From assembly GCA_013359255.1 (NCBI GenBank), contig JABWCF010000007.1, positions 55,254 to 119,253 on the forward strand: a stretch of DNA of 64,000 nt, written 5' to 3'. Under the pieces are notes generated by a model. It was not told the origin of the DNA, did no database searches, and worked only from the letters and a program-made list of their open reading frames with translations. Position numbers and translations under genes: made by a program. Shown here piece after piece: positions 27,556 to 34,683 of the stretch (position 1 is the stretch's first letter; every line of letters starts with the position of its first letter). The DNA comes from Flavobacteriales bacterium. Its GTDB lineage: Bacteria; Bacteroidota; Bacteroidia; Flavobacteriales_E; Vicingaceae.

Positions 27556-28695
27556 ATGAAGAACAAGGATAAGCATACTATTTGTTCAAAAACAGTTTTA
27601 GACACCACTATTCCCGGTATTCGATTTGATGAAAATGGAGTGTCTTGTTTTGTGAAAATATATATGGAAATGGAAAAAGAGTACCCCTTAGGAGAGAAAG
27701 CTTCATATCAACTAAACAAGCTATTAGGAAAGATAAAACGGGCCGGTAAAAACAAACCATACGATTGTGTAATGGGAGTAAGCGGGGGTACTGATAGCAC
27801 TTATGCACTTTATTTGGCCGTAAAGAAAGGGTTGCGTCCTTTAGCCGTTCATTTTGATAATGGGTGGAATTCTGTAACCGCAGTGGAGAATATTAAAAAT
27901 ACTTGCAAGAGTTTAAATGTAGATTTATACACTTACGTGGTAGATTGGGAGGAATTTAAAAATCTTCAACTATCGTTTTTAAAAGCATCGGTTTCTGATG
28001 CCGAAATCCCTACCGATGTAGGAATTCATTCTACATTAATTAAAACAGCTGAAAAACACGATATAAAATATGTGTTGAACGGACATTCATTCCGAACTGA
28101 ATTTATTATGCCACTTACATGGACGTATATGGATGGTAAATATATACAGTCTGTTCATCGCAAATTTGGTTCTGTTCCTTTAAAAACATTTCCAAACTTT
28201 ACATTAGGCGATATGGTTTGGTATAATTTAATAAGAGGTGTTAAGGTAATTCCTTTTCTTAATTATTTCGATTATGAAAAAGAAAAAACAAAGGCCATAT
28301 TAGAGAAAGAGTTAAACTGGAAATATTACGGAGGGCATCATCATGAGTCTGTGTATACTAAATTTTTTCAGTCGTTTTTTTTACCCAAGAAATTTAATAT
28401 TGACAAGCGTAAAACCGAACTATCTGCCATGATTTTATCGGGGCATATAAAAAGAGAAGAAGCCTTGGAAATACTTAATGAGTCATATAAATACAATACA
28501 AGCGATGTAGTGTATGTTTTAAATAAATTAGGACTAAGCAAAGAAGATTTTAATGAAATACTTAATGCACCGGTAAAAAGTTTTAAATATTATCCTACGT
28601 ATTACCCTTTTATAAAAACAATGAAGCCACTCATATTAGTGGCTTCAAAAATAGGCTTATTGCCTAAGGTGTTATACTATAAGTTTTTTACCTAG
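27556..28695 (+). CDS. wbpG: N-acetyl sugar amidotransferase, WbpG-like, with altered Cys cluster
   Basis: A 379-residue PP-loop ATPase family protein. WbpG/LegG-type enzymes amidate an N-acetyl sugar to an acetamidino group using ATP and ammonia from a HisH-HisF2 pair. The PP-loop is intact (GVSGGTDSTYALY from about residue 74) and the core (LRPLAVHFDNGW, VLNGHSFRTEF) fits. Relatives normally have two CxxC pairs at the N-terminus; here they read C10-S-K-T and G-V-S-C-F-V, so three of four positions are lost. The partners hisH and hisF lie 1.4 kb downstream, separated by two genes on the other strand. Confidence 0.85.
   Translation: MKNKDKHTICSKTVLDTTIPGIRFDENGVSCFVKIYMEMEKEYPLGEKASYQLNKLLGKIKRAGKNKPYDCVMGVSGGTDSTYALYLAVKKGLRPLAVHFDNGWNSVTAVENIKNTCKSLNVDLYTYVVDWEEFKNLQLSFLKASVSDAEIPTDVGIHSTLIKTAEKHDIKYVLNGHSFRTEFIMPLTWTYMDGKYIQSVHRKFGSVPLKTFPNFTLGDMVWYNLIRGVKVIPFLNYFDYEKEKTKAILEKELNWKYYGGHHHESVYTKFFQSFFLPKKFNIDKRKTELSAMILSGHIKREEALEILNESYKYNTSDVVYVLNKLGLSKEDFNEILNAPVKSFKYYPTYYPFIKTMKPLILVASKIGLLPKVLYYKFFT
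28612..28647 (-). terminator. Hairpin terminator for the TonB-C gene, inside the wbpG 3' end
   Basis: The arms 28622-28631 and 28638-28647 are a perfect 10-bp inverted repeat (TGAAGCCACT/AGTGGCTTCA) with a 6-base loop. On the minus strand the stem is followed by TTGTTTTTAT. It is placed 49 bases after the minus-strand TonB-C stop, so it likely ends that transcript although it codes for part of the WbpG C-terminus on the plus strand. Confidence 0.6.
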
Positions 28696-29151
28696 TTATA
28701 AAGTAAATTTAATAGGCACATTATATTTTACTTTTACATTCTTGCCGTCTTGTTTGCCCGCAATCCAGCTTCCGTTAGTGGCTTTTACGGCTCTTACGGC
28801 CTCTTTATCTAGGGCTTCGTTTGTGCCACGCATAACTTCCACATCGGTTACATTTCCAAATTCATCGATTACAAACGTAACATAAACAACTCCTGAGATA
28901 TTGTTTTTCTTGGCTTGCTCGGGGTACTTTATGTTTTCTGCTATAATATTAAACATCTCTTTGTTGGTACACTCTTGTTTTTCTTGTTCAGTCATAACTC
29001 TAACTGCACAACGGTTAATCATGGGCATTTCCTCTACTGTAGTAAACACATCGTTTCCTGAAGTATTTGTTGTAGAATTTTGAGCATTTGCTATTGTCAA
29101 TAAGCCTATTGTGAAGGCAAAAAAGAGGGTAGGTTTAAGTATCTTTTTCAT
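28696..29151 (-). CDS. TonB C-terminal domain protein (energy-transducer-like)
   Basis: A 151-residue exported protein: signal peptide about 1-23 (LKPTLFFAFTIGLLTIANAQ), then a short linker and a complete TonB C-terminal domain (NIKYPEQAKKNNISGVVYV, DEFGNVTDVEVMRG, DKEAVRAVKATNGSWIAG, VKYNVPIKFTL). No proline-rich stalk or lasting membrane anchor is present, so it is one of the short periplasmic TonB-C proteins common in Bacteroidota, of unclear role. A near-consensus TACCTTTA element lies 16 bases upstream (29167-29174). It converges with the wbpG gene, whose stop codon it abuts. Confidence 0.88.
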   Translation of the reverse strand: MKKILKPTLFFAFTIGLLTIANAQNSTTNTSGNDVFTTVEEMPMINRCAVRVMTEQEKQECTNKEMFNIIAENIKYPEQAKKNNISGVVYVTFVIDEFGNVTDVEVMRGTNEALDKEAVRAVKATNGSWIAGKQDGKNVKVKYNVPIKFTL

Positions 29152-29197
29152 GTTTTTAAATTTTTATAAAGGTAAACAAATTAGATTTTATAAGTTA

Positions 29198-30016
29198 TTA
29201 TTCAATTATAATTTTTTGCGAGTGTACAAATGTGTTGCTTACTACACTTACAATGTATATGCCTTCAGTAAACAGAGACTTTAGAAAAATAGTTTCATTT
29301 TCTGTAGGAACAAGGGCTTTATCCATTAATAATTTTCCGGTAATATCATAAAGTCGGAAGTGTGCCTTTTCTTTATTTTTACTGTTTTCAATATGAACAC
29401 TTCCCTTAGAGTACCAAATTATAGGAGAGTTTGATTGAACCGGATTATTTTTAGAATCTAAGGGGTAATTGTAATAAACCTTTACCCTAATATCAGACTG
29501 CATAAAAGTGCAAATACCTGTTCCGGTAGAATTAATAAAAAGACCAAAACTATTTGAATTTACTATTCCTGGTGTTAACATGGCATTCCAAACATCACTT
29601 GAACTACCCAAAGTATCTTTTTCCGAAACCGAAGCCGAATCGCGTTTGGCTGTTCCAATAATGGCTCCATTATAAGCCAAATGAATAGAGTCTATGTTCC
29701 AAGAGCCTTGGTTACAGGCTCCACGCCCGTGTATTACCTCTACACCGGTAATAATAAAGTTGGGTGGTATATTTAGGTCCAAATCGTAAAAGTAAAGATA
29801 ATCGGACTTACAATTGTTAACGCAGTTTACGGTAATGGGCGGGTTCGTAAATGCCGTACCGTTGTGGTTTAAGGGGTTTGAATTGGTAATAGTATAAGCC
29901 CCATTAGAAGTAGGGTGAGAAACATTTGCAACGCTATCAGGTATTCCTATTACACTCATCTGCGAATAGGACTGCAAATAAGCAATGGTACAAAGGGTAA
30001 GTAAAAAGGTTTTCAT
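29198..30016 (-). CDS. Secreted protein with T9SS type A sorting domain
   Basis: A 272-residue protein with signal peptide (KTFLLTLCTIAYLQSYSQ), a beta-rich middle with paired cysteines (INPPITVNCVNNCKSDYLY, GRGACNQGSW, GTGICTF), and a C-terminal segment of about 70 residues fitting the type A sorting signal of the type IX secretion system (SKNKEKAHFRLYDITGKLLM, then LFTEGIYIVSVVSN and KIIIE). The middle may be a lectin-like or adhesive domain; it is not recognised. It would be secreted to the cell surface or released. It sits between wbpG and hisH on the other strand. Confidence 0.85.
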   Translation of the reverse strand: MKTFLLTLCTIAYLQSYSQMSVIGIPDSVANVSHPTSNGAYTITNSNPLNHNGTAFTNPPITVNCVNNCKSDYLYFYDLDLNIPPNFIITGVEVIHGRGACNQGSWNIDSIHLAYNGAIIGTAKRDSASVSEKDTLGSSSDVWNAMLTPGIVNSNSFGLFINSTGTGICTFMQSDIRVKVYYNYPLDSKNNPVQSNSPIIWYSKGSVHIENSKNKEKAHFRLYDITGKLLMDKALVPTENETIFLKSLFTEGIYIVSVVSNTFVHSQKIIIE

Positions 30017-30117
30017 TTATAACTAATAATTGTTAACAAACCATAGACGAACAAATACTCAAAAGGTTGCATTAATCAATATACAAAATATGTAAATTCG
30101 TGCTTTAATGTTTAAAT

Positions 30118-30738
30118 ATGTTAGTGATTATTGATTATGGAATGGGTAATTTGCGTTCGGTACATAAAGCTTTTAAACGCATAGGGGCAGAGGTAGAAAT
30201 CTCTTCAAACCCCGAAACCATTGCCGCGGCCGATAAATTAATTTTGCCGGGAGTGGGGTATTTCAAAACAGGAATGCAAAATTTGAACGAAAGAGGCTTG
30301 GTTCAGTTGTTAAATCAAAGGGTATTAATAGATAAAGTTCCCATTCTTGGAATTTGTTTGGGTATGCAACTTTTTACCTCGCACAGTGAAGAGGGCAATG
30401 CCGAAGGCCTTAACTGGATTAATGCTCGAACCTTAAAATTTGATTTCTCCGGAACGCAAAACAGTTTGCTCAAAGTGCCGCATATAGGGTGGAATAGTAT
30501 TGCTTGGAATAAACCTCATTTTTTGTTGGAGAATATCAATCAAAACGAACATTTTTATTTTGTACACTCCTATTATGTAAAAGCGAAAGAGCAGGAAAAT
30601 GTGCTCTGTTCTACTGATTACGGTATAACTTTTCATTCGGCACTTACAAAAGAAAATATAACGGGGGTGCAATTTCATCCCGAAAAAAGCCACCACATGG
30701 GTATGAGTTTACTAAAAAATTTTATAGAAAAAAGTTGA
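30118..30738 (+). CDS. hisH: HisH-type glutamine amidotransferase (ammonia donor)
   Basis: A 206-residue class I glutamine amidotransferase. The nucleophile C80 lies in GICLGMQLF; the His-Glu pair is in VQFHPEKSHHMG. The N-terminus VIIDYGMGNLRSVHKAFKRIG and PHIGWNSI are typical of HisH. In histidine synthesis HisH feeds ammonia to HisF; here the next gene is a HisF with altered active site and no other his gene is near. The pair therefore probably serves WbpG in sugar amidination. The next start follows after one base. Confidence 0.9.
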   Translation: MLVIIDYGMGNLRSVHKAFKRIGAEVEISSNPETIAAADKLILPGVGYFKTGMQNLNERGLVQLLNQRVLIDKVPILGICLGMQLFTSHSEEGNAEGLNWINARTLKFDFSGTQNSLLKVPHIGWNSIAWNKPHFLLENINQNEHFYFVHSYYVKAKEQENVLCSTDYGITFHSALTKENITGVQFHPEKSHHMGMSLLKNFIEKS

Positions 30739-30739
30739 T

Positions 30740-31504
30740 ATGTTCCGACCCCGAATAATTCCCGTTCTGCTACTAAAAAATAAGGGTTTAGTAAAAACCA
30801 TAAATTTTAAATCGCCCACCTATATCGGAGATCCGATAAATGCCGTAAAAATATTTAACGATATGCGAAGCGATGAATTAGTTTTTTTAGATATAACGGC
30901 ATCGGTAGAGAATCGCCTCCCCTTACCGGAAATAATTTCAAATATTAGCGATGAAGCTTATATGCCTTTTGCTGTTGGAGGTGGCATTAAATCCATTAAC
31001 GATGTAAAGGCTATGATAGGAGCAGGAGCAGAAAAGGTGGTAATAAATTCTGCAGCTGTTACAAATCCAGAGTTAATATCACAAGTAGCTGAACTCTTTG
31101 GTCGGCAAAGCATTATTGTTTCTATTGATGTAAAGAAAAACCTTTTTGGCAAGCAAAAAGTGTACACTCACTCGGGCACCAAACAAACGGCATTAAACCC
31201 TATTGAACACGCAATAGAAATGGAAAAACGGGGGGCAGGAGAAATTTTAATTAATTCTATTGACAAAGAAGGATGCATGACCGGATACGATATTGATTTG
31301 ATAAAAAAGATAACATCGGTTGTTAAAATTCCGGTAATTGCCGTGGGGGGGGCAGGAAACTTAGAACATATTAAGCAAGCGGTAACCGAAGGGGGAGCTA
31401 GTGCGGCTGCGGCAGGAAGCTTGTTTGTATATCATGGCCCATTAAAAGGGGTACTAATTAACTATCCGGAACAAAAGGTGCTGCAAAATTTATTTGTAAA
31501 GTAA
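30740..31504 (+). CDS. hisF: HisF2-type TIM-barrel ammonia-channel subunit
   Basis: A 254-residue TIM barrel of the HisF family. At the position of catalytic Asp11 of true HisF it has L11 (IIPVLLLKNKGLVKT, where HisF has CLDVKDGRVVKG), and D14 is N14. This replacement is what amidation-type HisF2 proteins show. The phosphate-binding loops (VGGGIKSINDV, INSAAVTNPELI, VGGAGNLEHIKQ) and INSIDKEGCMTGYD remain. It should channel ammonia from HisH to the WbpG amidotransferase rather than make imidazole glycerol phosphate. It is followed by a flippase gene after 7 bases. Confidence 0.9.
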   Translation: MFRPRIIPVLLLKNKGLVKTINFKSPTYIGDPINAVKIFNDMRSDELVFLDITASVENRLPLPEIISNISDEAYMPFAVGGGIKSINDVKAMIGAGAEKVVINSAAVTNPELISQVAELFGRQSIIVSIDVKKNLFGKQKVYTHSGTKQTALNPIEHAIEMEKRGAGEILINSIDKEGCMTGYDIDLIKKITSVVKIPVIAVGGAGNLEHIKQAVTEGGASAAAAGSLFVYHGPLKGVLINYPEQKVLQNLFVK

Positions 31505-31511
31505 ATTTTGA

Positions 31512-32819
31512 ATGATGGACAGGCTGAGTCACTTAATAAAATCGAAATTTGCCAAAGATGGGTTGTGGTTAATAGGCAGTCAATTGATTTTATCGGTCTG
31601 TGCATTACTTATAAATATTTTCATCTCTCAAAAATATTCTTCAGAAGGTTTTGGCGTATTTAGTATCTCTTTTAAGGTGTATTTAATCACATCTGTTTTA
31701 GCCAGTTTTTCTACTAATGTAATTGCTTTACGATATATTTCGCAGTTTAATGCAGAGAAAGAAAGAGAAGAAAAATGCCTATCAACAGCATTTACTATGG
31801 CTCTTTTTTTTTCATTACTTATAATGATTATAGGAATATTATTATGCTTTTTTATAACAAAGTTAGTTGATGAAGAAATATTGCAATATTGTTTAATGGT
31901 ATTCTTTATTGGCATTCCATTTTTTGTGTTGAATAAATTTTACTTCAATGTTTTAAACGGATTGAGAAAAATGCAGTTGTTTGCTTTTCTTCAGGCATTA
32001 AGGTGGTTATTATTAGCGGCAGGAGTAATTACTTTTTCTACTTTTTTTTCTTTTTCATTGTGGAAAATGTGTTTAGTATTTCCGGTAACAGAATGTATTT
32101 TGTTTATGGTTGCAGCACTTGCAGTAAAGCCGTATTTTAAAACCAAGCTTACATGGAAAAAAGGATGGATAACAGAGCATTTCCACTTTGGATGGCAATC
32201 GGTTTTCTCATACGCAATTACCGAAATACATAACTATTCAGATGTTTTTGTTTTGGGCATTTTTACCAATGTGAGTACAGTGGGATTGTATTCATTTGCT
32301 GCCGATATAGCTAAAAATCTTTTTGCTTTTACCGATATTCTTCAAACAAATTTTAACCCAATAATAGCCGAATTGTGGTGGAAAAAAAAGCACGAGGAAT
32401 TGAATTCTAAAATCAAACAATTAAGAAATTTTACCTACTTATTATATGCCCCTATTTGTTTATTTTCTGTTTTTGCATATTCCGTTTTAATCAGGTATTT
32501 TTTAAATGATTCAGGTTACACGGAAAGTTATTATCCTTTTATTATATTATGTTTAGGGGTATTTTTATTTTCAGGTATTCGGCCATCAATGGCTATTCTA
32601 GAATTGTGTGGTTTTCAAAAGTTGAAGCTAAAGATTAATCTAGTAGCATTGTTTATAAATATACTTTTAAATGGTCTCCTAGCATATTTTTATGGAATTA
32701 AGGGTATTGCTCTTGCAACAGTTTTCTCTTACATAGTCTATTCCTTATTGCTCGACTTTACGGTACAAAAAAAAATAAAAATTACCTTATTAACAGGCTG
32801 GCAGTATCAGGCCTATTAG
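31512..32819 (+). CDS. Wzx-like oligosaccharide flippase
   Basis: A 435-residue membrane protein with about 12 spans and the polysaccharide biosynthesis/MATE-related pattern: the start GLWLIGSQLILSVCALLINI, then FGVFSISFKVYLITSVLASF, and GWQSVFSYAITEIHNYSDVF. Such proteins turn undecaprenyl-linked glycans across the inner membrane. The codons are AT-rich, as often in glycan loci. It lies between hisF and a GT4 gene, each separated by fewer than 10 bases. Confidence 0.88.
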   Translation: MMDRLSHLIKSKFAKDGLWLIGSQLILSVCALLINIFISQKYSSEGFGVFSISFKVYLITSVLASFSTNVIALRYISQFNAEKEREEKCLSTAFTMALFFSLLIMIIGILLCFFITKLVDEEILQYCLMVFFIGIPFFVLNKFYFNVLNGLRKMQLFAFLQALRWLLLAAGVITFSTFFSFSLWKMCLVFPVTECILFMVAALAVKPYFKTKLTWKKGWITEHFHFGWQSVFSYAITEIHNYSDVFVLGIFTNVSTVGLYSFAADIAKNLFAFTDILQTNFNPIIAELWWKKKHEELNSKIKQLRNFTYLLYAPICLFSVFAYSVLIRYFLNDSGYTESYYPFIILCLGVFLFSGIRPSMAILELCGFQKLKLKINLVALFINILLNGLLAYFYGIKGIALATVFSYIVYSLLLDFTVQKKIKITLLTGWQYQAY

Positions 32820-32825
32820 TTAAAT

Positions 32826-34022
32826 ATGGAGCAATTCAAACATACAATTTTGTTTATCACATCGGCTTACCCCCGATTTAAAGGAGAAGAGAGAGATATG
32901 TTTATTTACCGCTTGGCAGAAGAGGCTGCTGACGAGTTTAAGATAATTGTGTTGGCTCCACAAGATAGGAATACCCTAAAGAGTGAAGTGTATGGAAATG
33001 TAAAAGTAATTCGACATTTACAATTCCCCTTTAATTGCTTAACCATTGCGTATGGCAGCGGAATATTACCCAATCTAAAAAAAAATATTTTTTTATGGTG
33101 GGCTGTGCCCTTTTATTTTTTATTTCAAATAGCAGCAATTAACCGAGTTGTTAAACAAAATAAAGTATATTGCATTCATGCCCACTGGCTTATTCCCAAT
33201 GCACTTTCCGTGGCTCTGTATAAAAGATGTTTCAATAAAAACATAAAATTGCTGGTAACCGCACACGGTTCAGATGTTACCGGTTTTAATCATTGGGTTG
33301 GAAATACGATAAAGAAATTTATTTTTAAAAATACAAACACACTAACTGTGGTAGGAGAAAACCTAAGAAAAATAATTGTAAAAGAAGATATCTGGAAAAA
33401 AGATATTTTGGTTTATCCAATGGGTACCGATACTTCTCTTTTTAAACCACATGAGAACACGCGTAACGTGGAAAAAACAAATCTCCTTTTTGTAGGAAGA
33501 ATCATTCGCGAAAAAGGAATTTATCATTTGGTGGAAGCTTTGCCCGAAATAAAATCGCAATTTCCTAATGTTTTGTTACATATTATTGGCGAGGGAAACG
33601 AAAGGCAGGAGATACAAGAAAGAGTAATAGAAATGAATTTATCGGAGCATGTTCGGTTTTATGGGCACGTACCCCATTCGGAATTGCCTCGTTATTATTC
33701 AATGGCCGATATTTTTATTCTTCCCTCTTTTTCTGAGGGTTTTGGATTGGTGCTTGCCGAAGCAATGGCCTGCGGATGTATTTCTCTGTGCAGCAACATT
33801 GAGCCGCTGAATAATGTAGTAGAAAACAAACAAAATGGGTTTTTATTAGAGGAAATTTCTGCTCAAAGTATTGCGAAAATGGTTATAAGCATTCTAAATT
33901 TACCCGTTGTCGACCAACAGAAAATTAAAATACAGGCAAGAAAAAGAATTACAGAAAATCTTGATTTAAAAACAGTCGCTTCGAACTATAAAAAAATATA
34001 TTACCATCTGTTAAATGAATAA
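32826..34022 (+). CDS. Glycosyltransferase family 4
   Basis: A 398-residue GT-B fold enzyme. The N-domain ends with HAHWLIPNALSVALYKRC and VTAHGSDVTGFNHW. The C-domain holds VGRIIREKGIYHLVEALPE, GHVPHSELPRYYSMADIFIL and the nucleotide-sugar-binding EGFGLVLAEAMACG. It would add one sugar residue to the lipid-linked glycan on the cytoplasmic side with retention of configuration. The donor sugar cannot be told. Its stop overlaps the methyltransferase start by 8 bases. Confidence 0.92.
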   Translation: MEQFKHTILFITSAYPRFKGEERDMFIYRLAEEAADEFKIIVLAPQDRNTLKSEVYGNVKVIRHLQFPFNCLTIAYGSGILPNLKKNIFLWWAVPFYFLFQIAAINRVVKQNKVYCIHAHWLIPNALSVALYKRCFNKNIKLLVTAHGSDVTGFNHWVGNTIKKFIFKNTNTLTVVGENLRKIIVKEDIWKKDILVYPMGTDTSLFKPHENTRNVEKTNLLFVGRIIREKGIYHLVEALPEIKSQFPNVLLHIIGEGNERQEIQERVIEMNLSEHVRFYGHVPHSELPRYYSMADIFILPSFSEGFGLVLAEAMACGCISLCSNIEPLNNVVENKQNGFLLEEISAQSIAKMVISILNLPVVDQQKIKIQARKRITENLDLKTVASNYKKIYYHLLNE

Positions 34023-34677
34023 ATTACTATACTACATATATAAACAAGTAACACGATGGTTTTCTTTTGTTTTTCCTGGTTCGGCACGTTACTGGGAAAA
34101 ACGTTATTCAAAAGGAAAAAATTCAGGAGCCGGTTCTTACGGAAAATTGGCAGCATTTAAGGCTGAGGTGCTCAATCAATTTGTAAAAGAAAACAACATA
34201 CAAAGTGTAATAGAGTTCGGATGCGGTGATGGTTATCAATTATCGCTTTTTGAATTCCCACACTATACAGGCCTTGATATCTCGGAAAGGGCAATTGAAA
34301 TATGCAGAAATAAATTTATAAACGATCAAACAAAAAGATTTTATAAATACCCCTCTAATCGGCAAGTATCTTATAATGCAGACTTGGCTTTATCGCTCGA
34401 TGTAATTTACCATTTGGTAGAAGACGAAGTATTTGAGAAGTACGTAAATGATTTGTTTTTATCGGCTCAAAAATATGTTATAATTTATTCCAGTAATTTT
34501 GATGGAAAACAATATTTCCACGAACGAGACAGATGTTTTACCCGGTGGATTGATAAAAATATTTCCGGTTGGAATTTTGTAAAAAAAATAAAAAACAAGT
34601 ATCCTTATAACGAAATAAATCAAAACGAAACATCTAAAGCCGATTTCTACATTTATATGAAAACACATAAAGAGTAA
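34015..34677 (+). CDS. Class I SAM-dependent methyltransferase
   Basis: A 220-residue protein with SAM-binding motif I VIEFGCGDGYQLSLF (about residues 63-77), motif II TGLDISERAIEIC and motif IV region ADLALSLDVIYHLVEDE. The N-terminal RYWEKRYSKGKNSGAGSYG is typical of methyltransferases in glycan or lipid loci. It could methylate a sugar or a terminal group of the glycan. It is translationally linked to the GT4 gene and followed by a TMTC-like gene after 6 bases. Confidence 0.88.
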   Translation: MNKLLYYIYKQVTRWFSFVFPGSARYWEKRYSKGKNSGAGSYGKLAAFKAEVLNQFVKENNIQSVIEFGCGDGYQLSLFEFPHYTGLDISERAIEICRNKFINDQTKRFYKYPSNRQVSYNADLALSLDVIYHLVEDEVFEKYVNDLFLSAQKYVIIYSSNFDGKQYFHERDRCFTRWIDKNISGWNFVKKIKNKYPYNEINQNETSKADFYIYMKTHKE

Positions 34678-34683
34678 ACGTAA

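Noticed and set aside
30118..31504. Histidine biosynthesis HisH-HisF pair
   Set aside because: No other his gene is in the 64 kb, the HisF has Leu in place of the catalytic Asp11, and the context is glycan synthesis.
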